Below, piece by piece: positions 25,789 to 38,600 of a DNA stretch of 64,000 nt. Each line of letters opens with the position of its first letter. The stretch's first letter is position 1. Made by a program: the position numbers and the translations under genes. A model generated the notes under the pieces. It was given only the letters and a program-made list of their open reading frames with translations, was not told where the DNA came from and ran no database searches. This DNA is from Bernardetiaceae bacterium (GTDB lineage Bacteria > Bacteroidota > Bacteroidia > Cytophagales > Thermoflexibacteraceae): the NCBI GenBank assembly GCA_025056255.1, contig JANWVT010000003.1, forward strand, positions 1 through 64,000, read 5' to 3'.

Positions 25789-27498
25789 CTATTTAGCTTG
25801 CTTTGCCAACTTGCTATGGCGATAGCTATATCCGAAGTAAATCAGCATACCGGCAAAAGTCCATATTAAGAAGCGCGTCCAATTCGTAAGTCCGAGTTCT
25901 GTCATCAAATAGAGGTTACAAAGCAGCCCCAACATCGGAATCAATGAAGGTTTTAACGCAATGCTGTAAATGGAAGCAGCAATACACACTAAAATAAATC
26001 CCCACATGGGTATTTTTTGTTTAAATGATTCCCAAGAGCCGTAAGTGAGAAAATTGTGTACGCTTTCGGGTGTATTTACATATAGCAATACAGCTATGCC
26101 TACGAGCAGACTCGGCACAATCCAGCGGCTGCTGATGTAAGGAATTTTAAATCGAGCATTTTTGTTTAAGCCGTGTTGTTCCATGTAAAGCACTCCACCA
26201 CAAACAATTACGAAGGCAAACAGCGTACCGATGCTTGTTAGGTCTGTTACCTCGGTAAGGTTCATAAATAACGCTGGAATAGCTACTACTAAGCCAGTTA
26301 CAACAGTAGAAAATGAAGGCGTTTTGTATTTGGGATGAATTTTGGCAAATTTTGGGGGCATCAGTCCATCACGACTCATCACCATCCAAATGCGCGGCTG
26401 ACCCATTTGGAATACCAACAGCACACCTGCAATAGCAATAATAGCGCTCAAAGCTACCAACCCCGACATAAAATTTAGCCCAATCATGCTGAAAATATGT
26501 GCAAGAGGGTCGCCTACGGCAAGTTCTTGATAGGGCACAACGCCTGTTAGAATAAGAGCAATCAACACATACAAAATAGTGCAAATGAGCAAAGAGAGAA
26601 ACATAGAGCGCGGCAAGTCCTTTTGTGGGTTTTTACACTCTTCCGCTGTGGTAGAAATAGCATCAAAACCTATGTAAGCAAAAAAAACAGCTGAAACACC
26701 TTTGAGCACACCACCAATACCATTGGGAGCAAATGGCGACCAGTTGTCAGTTTGCACATAAAAAGCGCCTACGGCAATCACTGCCAAAATCACTGCCAAC
26801 TTAAATAGCACCATTAAGTTAGCCGTGCGCTTTGTTTCTCGCATGCCAATGTACACCAAATAGGTAATCAGGCAAACAATGGCTAATGCGGGAATATCGG
26901 CTATAATGCGAAATCCGCCAATACTAGGCGCTTGCTGCCAAGCCAAGTATGCTTCGCGCGAAGCTTGTGGAAAATCGTTGAGTGTTTTACCTGCTGCTAT
27001 GGCTTGGCTGATTTCAGTATGGGTGCGTGCAGCCGTTAGGTAGTCCATTGAAAAATAATGCGGAATTTCCCACCCGAAGCCAGCCATCAACCCTGTGAAG
27101 TAGTCGCTCCAAGAAATAGCCACGGCAATATTGCCAATAGCATATTCCATTAACAAGTTCCAACCAATAATCCATGCTACTAACTCACCAAACGAGGTGT
27201 AAGCATAAGTGTAGGCACTACCTGAAACGGGAACTGAACTAGCAAACTCGGCATAGCACATGGCAGAAAAGCCACATGCAATAGCAGTAAAAATAAATAA
27301 AAACACTACCGCCGGACCGCCAGAAGCACTTGCGTTGCCAATAGTACTGAAAATACCTGCCCCCACAATAGCAGCAATGCCAAATGCTGTTAAGTCTAAC
27401 AGGCTCAGGTTTTTATGCAACTCTCCGTGTGCTATATCTGCTTGTTCAGCAAGAATGTCTTGTATTTTTTTCCGCCGAAAAAGTGAGCGAACTTTCAT
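25789..27498 (-). CDS. APC family amino acid permease (cationic amino acid transporter type)
   Basis: A 569-residue cytoplasmic membrane transporter with about 12-14 hydrophobic spans. Span 1 carries the substrate and ion site FGIAAIVGAGIFSTIG, and YAEFASSVPVSGSAYTYAY follows in span 2-3; the GFDAISTTAEECKNPQKDLP segment is typical of the YfnA/CAT branch. It probably takes up amino acids by proton symport; specificity is not visible. ATG 27498 is preferred to TTG 27504. A 30-residue basic N-terminus precedes span 1. It sits alone, 69 bases after the FtsX-like gene, with no shared function evident. Confidence 0.93.
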   Translation of the reverse strand: MKVRSLFRRKKIQDILAEQADIAHGELHKNLSLLDLTAFGIAAIVGAGIFSTIGNASASGGPAVVFLFIFTAIACGFSAMCYAEFASSVPVSGSAYTYAYTSFGELVAWIIGWNLLMEYAIGNIAVAISWSDYFTGLMAGFGWEIPHYFSMDYLTAARTHTEISQAIAAGKTLNDFPQASREAYLAWQQAPSIGGFRIIADIPALAIVCLITYLVYIGMRETKRTANLMVLFKLAVILAVIAVGAFYVQTDNWSPFAPNGIGGVLKGVSAVFFAYIGFDAISTTAEECKNPQKDLPRSMFLSLLICTILYVLIALILTGVVPYQELAVGDPLAHIFSMIGLNFMSGLVALSAIIAIAGVLLVFQMGQPRIWMVMSRDGLMPPKFAKIHPKYKTPSFSTVVTGLVVAIPALFMNLTEVTDLTSIGTLFAFVIVCGGVLYMEQHGLNKNARFKIPYISSRWIVPSLLVGIAVLLYVNTPESVHNFLTYGSWESFKQKIPMWGFILVCIAASIYSIALKPSLIPMLGLLCNLYLMTELGLTNWTRFLIWTFAGMLIYFGYSYRHSKLAKQAK

Positions 27499-27573
27499 TT
27501 TCAACCTTTAAATGGAAGGCAAAAAAAGCAAAGTTTCACGTAAATGCAAGTGCAAGCAAAAAGTAAAATTAGG

Positions 27574-28719
27574 TTAGCCTTGCACAATTTCGGCAGGGTC
27601 GGTAATAGCACTTTTCCATGCAGGCACCAAAGTGGCTATTATGTAAGGCACTATGGACAAAATAGCAATAAACAACAAGCTGCTAAACTGCACGTATGGA
27701 GTTAGATAAAAAGAAGGATACAAAACTGACCATCCTGCCATAAGTGGCTTAATAAAATAAGAATCGGCGAAAAAAACATGCAGCCATGCCAAGATAATAC
27801 CCAAAGCTGTGGCAATGAAAGAAATGAGCCATCCTTCTATGATTTTCAGCTGTAACACTTCTTCCACTTGCCAGCCGCAAGCCTTCAAAACACCCAACTC
27901 CAATCGGTCTTCGCGGCTATATCCCGAAGCTCTTTCCCAAGCCAATACTAAGAAGGCAAGTAGCGCAAACAAACCACCGTACATAATTAAACTACCTCGC
28001 CAGCCGAAAAGTGCTTCATAAGTAGCAATTAGTTGGCTTTTAGCTACTACGCGTAAGTTAGGAAAGAGTCGGCTGATTTTCTTGCCAATATTGGCTATTT
28101 CCTCAGGATTGTGTACACGTACTGCCAAATCAGTAATTTCATTGGCGGCATACTGCAACACCTGCCGCGCATCGCGAGGGTGCATTACAATTAAATCACG
28201 GGAGAGCAAGGAGGTTTCTACTGGTAGCTGGTCTGCAATTTGGAACTGAAAAGTACCAGTTCCTAAGTCTGTAATGGAGAGAAAGTCGCCTGTGGAAATA
28301 TGGCGAACTTGGGCTAATCCGCTGCCTATCAAGATTTTACCTGTATCTAACACTACCGACCGGATAGCGCTTGTCTGCGGCAACCCACCCAGTGTACTGT
28401 CGGCTGCTACAATGGTAAAAACTGCTCCCGTAGCGCTGTCAAACCAGTAGCCCCAAATGCGCCCGTGTAGGCTTTTGATGCCTTTAATGCTCCGAAGCGA
28501 ATCTAACAAGTTGTTTTTGAGAGGGACCAGCCTTCCACCAGCAAGTTGTTGTACCCAAAGTTCTGGCAAGTCGGCAAGTACGTGCTTAGCTTGTTTGCGA
28601 ATGGCATCTGCAAAAAATACAGCTGATGCAAAAAGCGCTACTGTCAGGGCATAAATAACAACAAGCGAAACAAGTTTTCGCCACTTTCTTGCCAACGACA
28701 ATAGCGCGTAGGTAAGCAA
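27574..28719 (-). CDS. FtsX-like ABC transporter permease
   Basis: 381 residues with the MacB/LolE architecture: an N-terminal span (about 17-40), a large extracytoplasmic domain (40-245) and three C-terminal spans (about 250-270, 300-325, 345-368) of the FtsX domain, including LGVLKACGWQVEEVL. It would be the membrane half of a lipoprotein or lipid exporter. No ATPase gene is adjacent; the closest in the window is the LolD-like gene at 48836, far away. The only usable start in frame is TTG 28719, six codons after an in-frame stop, and it puts LTYALLSLARKWRK at the N-terminus as expected. It starts 22 bases after dnaJ and may be in the same unit. Confidence 0.85.
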   Translation of the reverse strand: MLTYALLSLARKWRKLVSLVVIYALTVALFASAVFFADAIRKQAKHVLADLPELWVQQLAGGRLVPLKNNLLDSLRSIKGIKSLHGRIWGYWFDSATGAVFTIVAADSTLGGLPQTSAIRSVVLDTGKILIGSGLAQVRHISTGDFLSITDLGTGTFQFQIADQLPVETSLLSRDLIVMHPRDARQVLQYAANEITDLAVRVHNPEEIANIGKKISRLFPNLRVVAKSQLIATYEALFGWRGSLIMYGGLFALLAFLVLAWERASGYSREDRLELGVLKACGWQVEEVLQLKIIEGWLISFIATALGIILAWLHVFFADSYFIKPLMAGWSVLYPSFYLTPYVQFSSLLFIAILSIVPYIIATLVPAWKSAITDPAEIVQG

Positions 28720-28741
28720 GTATATTTTTGAGGTTTAAGGT

Positions 28742-29881
28742 TTACTGGAAATATTCTTTCATTCGCTCGAAAAAGCTTTTCTCTGCCTTGTCGGGGTTGG
28801 GCTTAAAATTAGGCGAGTCACGCAACTTTTCGAGCAAAGCCCGTTCTTCTCGCGTGAGATTTTTAGGCGTCCAAATGTTGATGTGTACCAATTGGTCGCC
28901 TGTGGTATAGCCATTTAATTCTTTGATGCCTTTTCCACGCAATCGCAATATTTTGCCGCTTTGTGTGCCGGGGGCAATATCAATTTTGGCTTTGCCGTCT
29001 ATGGTAGGAACTTCTACTGAGGTTCCTAATGCAGCATCTACAAAGCTCACGTGTAGGTCGTAGTGTATGTTGATGCCCTCGCGCTTCAAGACGGGGTCTT
29101 CCTCTTCTTCTACAACCACTAATAAGTCGCCGGGAACACCGCCGCGGGGTGGGAAATTTCCCTTACCGCTCATTTGCAATTGCATGCCGTCTTCTACTCC
29201 TGCTGGTATTTTGATAGAGATTACTTCTTCTTCTGAGACTGTGCCGTCGCCGCCGCAACTACTGCATCTTTCACTAATAATCTTGCCCTCGCCGTTACAA
29301 GCAGGGCATGTGCTGGTAGAAATCATTTGCCCTAACATGGTATGCACCACTTGCCGAACCTGCCCACTACCGTTGCAAGTAGTACAATTCACAAAGGAGT
29401 TAGCGTTTTTAGCACCTGTTCCATTACAACTTTTACAGGCTACTTGTCGCCTAACCTTAACTTTTTTCTCTGTGCCATTGGCTATTTCTTGGAGCGTCAG
29501 CTTGAGCTTAATGCGCAAGTTAGTCCCTTTGCGGCGTGTAGTTCTTCTGCCTGAACTTCTTCCAAAGAAGTCTTCAAAAGGACTGTTGTTAAGTATATCG
29601 CCAAATTGAGAGAATATGTCCTCTACATTAAATCCGCCGCCACTGAAGCCCCCGTTCACGCCCTGATGTCCAAAGCGGTCGTACCGAGCTCTTTTCTCAG
29701 GGTCGCTCAGTACTTCGTATGCTTCGGCTGCTTCTTTAAATTTTTCCTCAGCTTCCTTATCTCCCGGATTTTTATCGGGATGATATTTGATAGCCGTTCG
29801 GCGGTAGGCTTTTTTTATTTCTTCGGCTGAGGCGTTTCTGCTTACTCCCAAAATATCGTAGTAATCTCTTTTTGCTGCCAT
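28742..29881 (-). CDS. dnaJ: Chaperone protein DnaJ
   Basis: A 379-residue co-chaperone that stimulates DnaK ATPase and holds unfolded protein. The J domain has the HPD triad at 34-36 (KYHPDKNPG). A Gly/Phe-rich linker ([13 protein letters not shown]) follows. The zinc domain has four CxxCxGxG-type repeats ([32 protein letters not shown]), and the C-terminal substrate domains are complete. ATG 29881 gives the standard [13 protein letters not shown] start. grpE lies 11 bases upstream on the same strand, so the pair forms a heat-shock operon, with dnaK elsewhere. Confidence 0.98.
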   Translation of the reverse strand: MAAKRDYYDILGVSRNASAEEIKKAYRRTAIKYHPDKNPGDKEAEEKFKEAAEAYEVLSDPEKRARYDRFGHQGVNGGFSGGGFNVEDIFSQFGDILNNSPFEDFFGRSSGRRTTRRKGTNLRIKLKLTLQEIANGTEKKVKVRRQVACKSCNGTGAKNANSFVNCTTCNGSGQVRQVVHTMLGQMISTSTCPACNGEGKIISERCSSCGGDGTVSEEEVISIKIPAGVEDGMQLQMSGKGNFPPRGGVPGDLLVVVEEEEDPVLKREGINIHYDLHVSFVDAALGTSVEVPTIDGKAKIDIAPGTQSGKILRLRGKGIKELNGYTTGDQLVHINIWTPKNLTREERALLEKLRDSPNFKPNPDKAEKSFFERMKEYFQ

Positions 29882-29892
29882 CGCTTCCAATT

Positions 29893-30465
29893 TTAGGTAC
29901 CCACTACAACCTTTGCACAACGGATAACTTTTTCACCAAGCAGATAACCTTTCTCTACTTCATCAATCACTTTTCCCTTCATATCCTCAGAAGGAGCCGG
30001 AAACTGGGTGATGGCTTCGTGCAAGTCTGGATTAAATATTGCGCCTTTGGCATTCATGGCTTTCAATCCTTTGTTTTCTAACACTTTAAGAAACTTGCTG
30101 TAAATTAGTTCAAAGCCTTGACGTGCTGTTTCAACAGCTTGCTCATCGGTTGCCAACGACTTTTGAGCACGCTCAAAATCATCTAAAATGGGCAACAGTT
30201 TTAAGATGAGCTCTTCATTGGCAGTTGTTAAAAAATCTATCTTTTCTTTTGCTACGCGTTTGCGATAGTTTTCAAAATCGGCGTACAATCGCAAATATTT
30301 ATCTTTGGCTTCATTCAATTCATTGCGCAACTGCTCTATTGGTTCCGGTTCAGGTATGTGCTCCGGAATACCCTCATGATGCTCCTCAGCGGGAGAGGTA
30401 ACTGATGCAAACTCGTTGTTTTCGTTTTGTATTTGTTGGCTATGTTCGTTAATGTGCTCTTCCAT
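29893..30465 (-). CDS. grpE: Nucleotide exchange factor GrpE
   Basis: 190 residues. An acidic disordered N-terminus is followed by the long dimerising helix ([19 protein letters not shown]) and the beta-wing end ([17 protein letters not shown]). GrpE releases ADP from DnaK. It is the first gene of the grpE-dnaJ unit. A near-perfect palindrome, a possible heat-shock operator, lies 63 bases upstream of its start. Confidence 0.97.
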   Translation of the reverse strand: MEEHINEHSQQIQNENNEFASVTSPAEEHHEGIPEHIPEPEPIEQLRNELNEAKDKYLRLYADFENYRKRVAKEKIDFLTTANEELILKLLPILDDFERAQKSLATDEQAVETARQGFELIYSKFLKVLENKGLKAMNAKGAIFNPDLHEAITQFPAPSEDMKGKVIDEVEKGYLLGEKVIRCAKVVVGT

Positions 30466-30528
30466 GACAAAAAATTAGATTTTCTAACATCATTTACGCT
30501 CTCAATTCACTTGCCATATTGCTGCAAT

Positions 30529-30543
30529 CTGCCAAAATGACAG
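30529..30543. promoter_or_regulatory. Palindrome upstream of grpE-dnaJ, possible heat-shock operator
   Basis: CTGCCAAAATGACAG: the 6-base arms CTGCCA and TGACAG are inverted with one mismatch around AAA. I recall similar CTGYCA-TGRCAG palindromes upstream of heat-shock genes in Bacteroidota, but no regulator is known to me. Its position 63 bases before grpE suits an operator or activator site. No CIRCE element is seen. Confidence 0.4.
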
Positions 30544-30667
30544 CGCCGCAGGCGGATGCAAAAATAATTGCTTTAGTTTTCAACTAGTTAGTAAGAACAA
30601 GTAATTTTTTTGTGGTATCATATCTTGCAAATTTCTATGCAACGCATAGCTTTGTGGCATCAAAAGC

Positions 30668-30741
30668 GTTTTCGTAGCTTAATTGGATAGAGCATCTGAC
30701 TACGGATCAGAAGGTTGCAGGTTCGAGTCCTGCCGAAAACA
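30668..30741 (+). tRNA. tRNA-Arg (anticodon ACG)
   Basis: The cloverleaf is complete. The acceptor stem is GTTTTCG (30668-30674) with CGAAAAC (30734-30740). The D arm contains GCTTAATTGGATAGAGC. The anticodon stem TCTGA/TCAGA encloses loop CTACGGA with anticodon ACG. The T arm is GCAGG-TTCGAGT-CCTGC and the discriminator base is A. CCA is not encoded. ACG is read after A34 to inosine editing, which serves CGU, CGC and CGA codons. A strong terminator follows immediately. Confidence 0.97.
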
Positions 30742-30744
30742 CTT

Positions 30745-30780
30745 CCAAAAGCCGCCTTCAAGGTGGCTTTTGGCTTTTTG
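30745..30780 (+). terminator. Intrinsic terminator of the tRNA-Arg gene
   Basis: A 13-bp stem (CCAAAAGCCGCCT, 30745-30757, with AGGTGGCTTTTGG, 30761-30773; one G-T pair), a 3-base loop and CTTTTTG tail, four bases after the tRNA. Confidence 0.92.
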
Positions 30781-30935
30781 AAGGGTTTGCAAAGCATTCT
30801 CTATCTTCTTAGTTCTGGAAAAAGCAAGCCGTACAATTGTACATTAGAGAAACTCATGTTGTATGGCAAGCGCACTTCCTTCATGAAAGCACAACGCAAA
30901 CTCAGATAATTTGCTCAGCCGCCTAACAATGACAA

Positions 30936-30986
30936 CAAAAAAACCCCGACCCATTTAATCAGACAGATCGGGGTTTGCATTTTTTA
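30936..30986 (-). terminator. Bidirectional terminator serving katG
   Basis: AAACCCCGA (30941-30949) pairs with TCGGGGTTT (30968-30976). On the minus strand the stem ends in TTTTTTTG, placing a good terminator 38 bases after the katG stop; on the plus strand CATTTTTTAG follows. Confidence 0.85.
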
Positions 30987-31013
30987 GCAGCTATTAATTC
31001 GATGCTCAGAGAC

Positions 31014-33311
<2,298 letters not shown>

Positions 33312-33453
33312 TTAATTAATTATGGCAATAATTGCTTGTTATCACAAATAATTTTTTTACCCCGCATTGCCGGCGACAACAAATCTCTGGCGAAAAATTA
33401 AGCATAATTTTGCGGATATTTCTCTTGACAAGGCACAATATTTTCTTTGATAA

Positions 33454-35646
33454 ATGAATAACATTACTCGGCATCCCATTCAACATTTGGGCTATCAGTT
33501 CATTCCTAAGGAGTATTTGCCTCCTGAAAAAAACGAGTACTACCTGCGCTTTGAACAGAACCCCAACGGAAACTATCGGCACTTAACCGCCTATGAAATT
33601 GAGGCTTTGGTGCGCAACAACAATACAAGCGACGACTGGAATCAGATTTGGGTGAGTGATGCCTTCGATGCACGACTGGTAAAGAACTGTCAATTTTTTG
33701 GACTTATCCGCATCGGAAAGTTAGAACCCTATTACTTGGAATATCACAATTTGCGCATGCGGGTGGGGTTGTACAACAGCACCATTATCAGTTGCGATAT
33801 TGGCGACAATGCCGTGATTGACAATGTCAATTACCTGTCGCATTACCTAATTGGCGATGAGGTAATTTTGGCAAATATCAACGAAATGGCAACTACTAAC
33901 TATGCCAAGTTTGGCAATGGCATACTCAAAGAGGGAGAAGAAGAGAGTGTGCGCATTTGGTTGGAGTTGTGCAATGAAAATGGAGGACGGAAAGTGTTAC
34001 CCTTCAATGGGATGCTGCCCGGTGATGCTTGGATGTGGACACGCAACCGTCACGACGAGGTGCTCATGGAAAGTTTCCGCCAAATGACCTTGCGCGACTT
34101 TTCCCCTAAGCGTGGCTTCTACGGACGAGTAGGCAATCGCTGCATTATTAAAAACACAAAAATTATCAAAGATGTAACCATGGGCTCCGATGTGTACATC
34201 AAAGGCGCTAATAAGTTAAAAAATTTAACTATCAATTCCTCTGAGGCTGCCCCTTCACAAATTGGGGAGGGCTGTGAATTAGTGAATGGTATTATTGGTG
34301 AGGGGTGCCGCATATTTTATGGAGTCAAAGCTGTTCGCTTCGTAATGGCTTCGCATTCTCAGCTCAAATATGGCGCACGGCTCATCAACTCATATTTGGG
34401 CAACAACGCCATCATTTCTTGTTGCGAAGTACTTAACTCTCTCATTTTTCCAGCTCACGAACAGCATCACAACAACTCTTTCCTCTGTGCAGCATTGTTG
34501 AAAGGACAAACCAACATGGCGGCAGGCGCCACCATTGGCAGCAACCACAACAGCCGAGGTGCCGATGGTGAAATGATTGCCGGACGCGGTTTTTGGCCTG
34601 GGCTATGCGTCAGCATTAAGCACAACTCGGTTTTTGCTTCTTTTACTATATTAGCCAAAAGTGATTTTCAGTATGAACTGAATATTCCATTGCCATTTTG
34701 CTTAGTCAGCAACGATTTAGAGCAAAATCGCTTGCTGGTGATGCCCGGCTATTGGTTTTTTCACAATCTTTATGCGCTGGCACGCAATGCACGCAAGTAT
34801 ATTGAGCGCGACAAACGCATCGAAAAAGTGCAATATTTGGAATATGATTATTTGGCACCTGACACCATTAGCGAAATGGTGCAAGGCTTGGATATTATTG
34901 CCCAAGCGGTTGCCAAAAGCTATCTGAATTGTGCAGGCAACAGCAGTTCTGAAACAGACCTCATATCGCTCGGGCATCGGCTACTAATAGAGGTACCAGA
35001 ACAAGTACAAAAAATTACCGTTTTAGCAGAAGGATTTGAAAACAGCAAGCGTCCTGTTGTTATTTTGAAAGCTCTACAAGCATATATGCTTTACAGAGAG
35101 CTGATTGCTTTTTATTTAGCCAAACAAATTGTCGAATTTGCCAAAACTCATGCTATTAACTCGCTGACTGAGCTAATTGCCCAATTGCCCCACAACACCT
35201 TTCTTTCAGAATGGGACAATGTGGGCGGGCAACTGATTCGACGCGATGCCTTGCAACATTTATTAGCCGACATCCGCAGCGGAGCAATACAACGCTGGTC
35301 GGAGGTGCATGAGTTTTATCGCCAACAAGCAGTGCGCTATTCAGCAGACAAATTACAACATGCTGTTGCTGCTTATTTTCGCGTATTTGCACAGATGCCT
35401 AACACATTGGAAAAATTAAAGGAACTGTTGCAAAAAGGCTTGTGTACCGATGAAAAAATAACCAGAGGTATTAAAGAAAGTCGCCAAAAAGACTATGCTA
35501 ATCCTTACAGGCGGGCAGTGTATGCTAACGAGCAAGAAATGAACAAAGTGTTAGGCAGTTTGGAAGACAACAGCTTCATTCGCTGGGCAGAGTTAGCGCA
35601 TCAAGATTTTCGCCACTCAGTAATGCAACTTGTAGCCAATGGATAA
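33454..35646 (+). CDS. DUF4954 family protein with left-handed beta-helix repeats
   Basis: A 730-residue cytoplasmic protein of a family found mainly in Bacteroidota, function unknown. Residues about 90-400 carry hexapeptide-type repeats (IISCDIGDNAVIDNVNYL, IGEGCELVNGIIGEGCRIFY) as in sugar nucleotidyltransferases and acyltransferases, with the distinctive NMAAGATIGSNHNSRGADGE and RGFWPGLCVSIKHNS. The C-terminal 300 residues are mostly helical. The beta-helix suggests work on nucleotide sugars or acyl groups, which is an inference. A nucleotidyltransferase catalytic domain is not evident. Convergent with the Asp-box protein gene 51 bases on. Confidence 0.85.
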   Translation: MNNITRHPIQHLGYQFIPKEYLPPEKNEYYLRFEQNPNGNYRHLTAYEIEALVRNNNTSDDWNQIWVSDAFDARLVKNCQFFGLIRIGKLEPYYLEYHNLRMRVGLYNSTIISCDIGDNAVIDNVNYLSHYLIGDEVILANINEMATTNYAKFGNGILKEGEEESVRIWLELCNENGGRKVLPFNGMLPGDAWMWTRNRHDEVLMESFRQMTLRDFSPKRGFYGRVGNRCIIKNTKIIKDVTMGSDVYIKGANKLKNLTINSSEAAPSQIGEGCELVNGIIGEGCRIFYGVKAVRFVMASHSQLKYGARLINSYLGNNAIISCCEVLNSLIFPAHEQHHNNSFLCAALLKGQTNMAAGATIGSNHNSRGADGEMIAGRGFWPGLCVSIKHNSVFASFTILAKSDFQYELNIPLPFCLVSNDLEQNRLLVMPGYWFFHNLYALARNARKYIERDKRIEKVQYLEYDYLAPDTISEMVQGLDIIAQAVAKSYLNCAGNSSSETDLISLGHRLLIEVPEQVQKITVLAEGFENSKRPVVILKALQAYMLYRELIAFYLAKQIVEFAKTHAINSLTELIAQLPHNTFLSEWDNVGGQLIRRDALQHLLADIRSGAIQRWSEVHEFYRQQAVRYSADKLQHAVAAYFRVFAQMPNTLEKLKELLQKGLCTDEKITRGIKESRQKDYANPYRRAVYANEQEMNKVLGSLEDNSFIRWAELAHQDFRHSVMQLVANG

Positions 35647-35652
35647 CTCGAA

Positions 35653-35690
35653 AAGGCGGAGGGGAAGGTAATACCCTCTCCGCCGTCTCA
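35653..35690. terminator. GC-rich hairpin between convergent DUF4954 and Asp-box genes
   Basis: GGCGGAG (35655-35661) pairs with CTCCGCC (35678-35684), extended by GGG/CCC with one bulged T. On the minus strand the stem is followed by TTTT, so it best serves the gene at 35698-38844, and it may stop both. Confidence 0.6.
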
Positions 35691-35697
35691 AAAGTAC

Positions 35698-38600
35698 CTA
35701 TTGTGGCAAAGGTATTGCATCTAAGTTTTTAGCCCTAATAGCCTGGTTGAGTTTAGGCAACTCATTGCTCAAAATGTCTTTTAGCTTTGCCAATTCGGCA
35801 TCTATTTTGGCAGTAATGTCATTTTTAACAGCAATGGCTTGGTCAGTGGGTCGGAAATTGCCAGTGCCAACTACGCCTACTAAATCGCTAAGTTTGTTGT
35901 TTAGGCGAATAGGAAAGTTTAGTGGGTCTTGGTTGCTGCGGTTTTTGGTCTGATAGAGCGCTTCTTCTACTGCCGTCATTTGCTTTTGGGTGCGGTCTAT
36001 GTGTTCCAGTAGTTCTTTATCTTGGGTTTTATCTAATCGCTTAGCGTAGGCATTGAGTTGCTCACGCATAGCGCGGATGTTTTTAATAGCGCGGTGAGTT
36101 TCGGTTAGTTTGTCGCGCACCTGCATTAGGAAGTCAAACTGGGCTTGCAAGTCTTCCTGTGTGGCTTTTGAGCGAGGGTCTTGTCGGATTTCAAAAGCCT
36201 GTACGGCAGAGTCTTTGCCTACTTTTAACTTAACAAAGTAATTGCCCGGTACAGCCATAGGACCTTGCAAACCGCCTCCCCACAAAATTAGCCCTTCAAA
36301 ACCTTCCGCATCGGGATATCGCATGTTCCAAAAAAAACGGTTGCCGCCCGGCTGCACTTCCAATAGTTCGCGGCGGTCTTTTGCGTTGCTTGTATAGCGC
36401 TTAATGAGCTGTTGGTTGGGGTCTAAAAACTCCAACGTTACCATATTTGCTGAATCGGGTACATTTTGCAAAAAGAACTGCACCATCACCCCACTGTTGA
36501 GGTTTTCGCCGTGCAGTTTAGGGTTCCTGCTGGCATTGCCTCCACTTACGCGGTAGGCAGGGCGTGGTGGGAAAAGTGCAAACGGTTTTCGCGCCATTTC
36601 GGGTTGCCATTGGCGCAGAGGGGTTAGGTCATCTATCATCCAGAAGCTGCGCCCTTGTGTGGCAGCAATGAGGTCGCCATCTTTAATAGTTAGGTCGGTA
36701 ATGGGCACAATAGGCAAGTTAAATTGTAGGCTTTGCCAATTAGCACCGTCGTCGAACGACACGTACATACCGCTTTCGGTTCCGGCAAAGAGCAGCCCCT
36801 TGCGTACTGGGTCGGCACGCAACACACGGGTAAAGTGGTCTTTGGGAATCCCATTAGTGATTTTGCGCCATGTTTTGCCGTAGTCGGTTGTTACAAACAG
36901 ATAAGGTTGGAAGTCGTCCATTTTGTAGCGCGTACCTGCCACATAGGCGCCCCCTTTTACGAAAGGATGCGGCTCGATGCTGTTAATCATCGTCCATTCG
37001 GGCATGATGGAGGTAGGCGGAGTTACATTTTCCCAGTTTTTACCTCCGTCGCGGCTGATGTGAATTAGTCCGTCGTCGCTGCCTGCCCAAAGCAGCCCTT
37101 TTTCATAAGGCGATTCACAAGCGGCAAATATGGTGCAGTAGTATTCCACACCGGTATTGTCTTTGGTAATAGGTCCGCCAGAAGGTTTCATTTTTTCAGC
37201 CACGTTGCGCGTTAGGTCGGGGCTAATCATTTCCCAACTTTGTCCGTCGTTGGTTGTTTTAAACAGATGATTACCGGCTGCATAGAGCGTGTTGGGTTCG
37301 TGTGGGGAGTAGAAAATAGGGAAATTCCACTGAAAGCGATATTTCATACCCTCGGCTCCGCTGCCCATAGGATTCTCAGGATAGACGGTTACAATGCGCG
37401 ACTCACCCGTGCTGTGGTCTATCCGTTCCAAAAATCCGCCATAGGAGCCGCCAAACACAATGTCGCTGTTTTGCGGGTGAACGGCAATATGTCCACTTTC
37501 GCCCCCGGCGGTTTCTTCCCAGTCTTTTTCGGTGATGCCGCTGTTGCCAAAACTGCGGTGCGCAATGCGGAGCGTAGTATTATCTTGCTGGGCGCCATAG
37601 ATGCGATAGGGAAAGTGGTTGTCGGTAGTAACGCGGTAAAATTGTGCCGTAGGTTGGTTGTGGTAGGTAGTCCAATTTATGCCACCATCTTGGGTTACCT
37701 GTGCGCCACCGTCGTCGGCAATAATCATGCTTTGGTTATTACTTGGCGAAATCCACAGGTCGTGGTGGTCGCCATGTGGAGCATTGAAAGCTTGGAAAGT
37801 GCGTCCTCCGTCTTTGCTACGGTGATAGCTTACATTGAGCACATATACCATGTCTTCGTTCTGTGTATCGGCGTAGATGCGCGTGTAGTACCATGCTCGC
37901 TGACGCAAGGCGCGGTCGTCGTTGGTTTTTATCCAAGTTTCACCGCCGTCGTCGGAGCGAAATACGCCTCCCTCTTGTGCTTCTATGATAGCCCACACGC
38001 GGTTAGAATTTTTGGGAGAAACCGTAACTCCAATAATGCCAAGCGTTCCCTTGGGTAGTCCTTTGTTGCCAGAGATGTTTTTCCAAGTGTCGCCGCCGTC
38101 GGTGCTTTTCCACAGAGCAGAGCCCTCTCCTCCACTTTCCAAGCTATACGGGGTGCGGATAACGCGCCAAGTACTGGCATACATAATGCGCGGATTGTTG
38201 GGGTCTAAAATTAAATCTACTGCACCAGCCTGATTGTTGGCAAACAGGATACGCTCCCAAGTTTTGCCACCATCTTTGCTGCGATATACGCCTCGCTCTT
38301 GGCTCGGTCCAAATAAATGCCCCATCACCGCCACATAAACCAAGTCAGGATTTTTCGGATGTACGCGAATGCGCCCAATGTGGCGGCTGTCTGCCAAACC
38401 AATAAATTGCCATGTTTTACCTGCATCGGTGCTTTTCCACACGCCGTAGCCATGCGAAACATTGCCGCGCACGGTTTTCTCACCGCCGCCTACGTAAATC
38501 ACGTTGGGGTCAGATGCTGCCACAGCAATTGCACCGATAGAGCCGCCAAAAAAACCGTCGGAGATGTTTGTCCAAGTGTTGCCACCGTCGGTAGTTTTCC

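Noticed and set aside
30715-30909. Small gene after tRNA-Arg
   Set aside because: It begins inside the tRNA and runs through its terminator.
37240-38058. A 272-codon open frame on the plus strand inside the Asp-box gene
   Set aside because: The minus strand encodes continuous Asp-box repeats here; the plus frame has no signal, domain or plausible start context.
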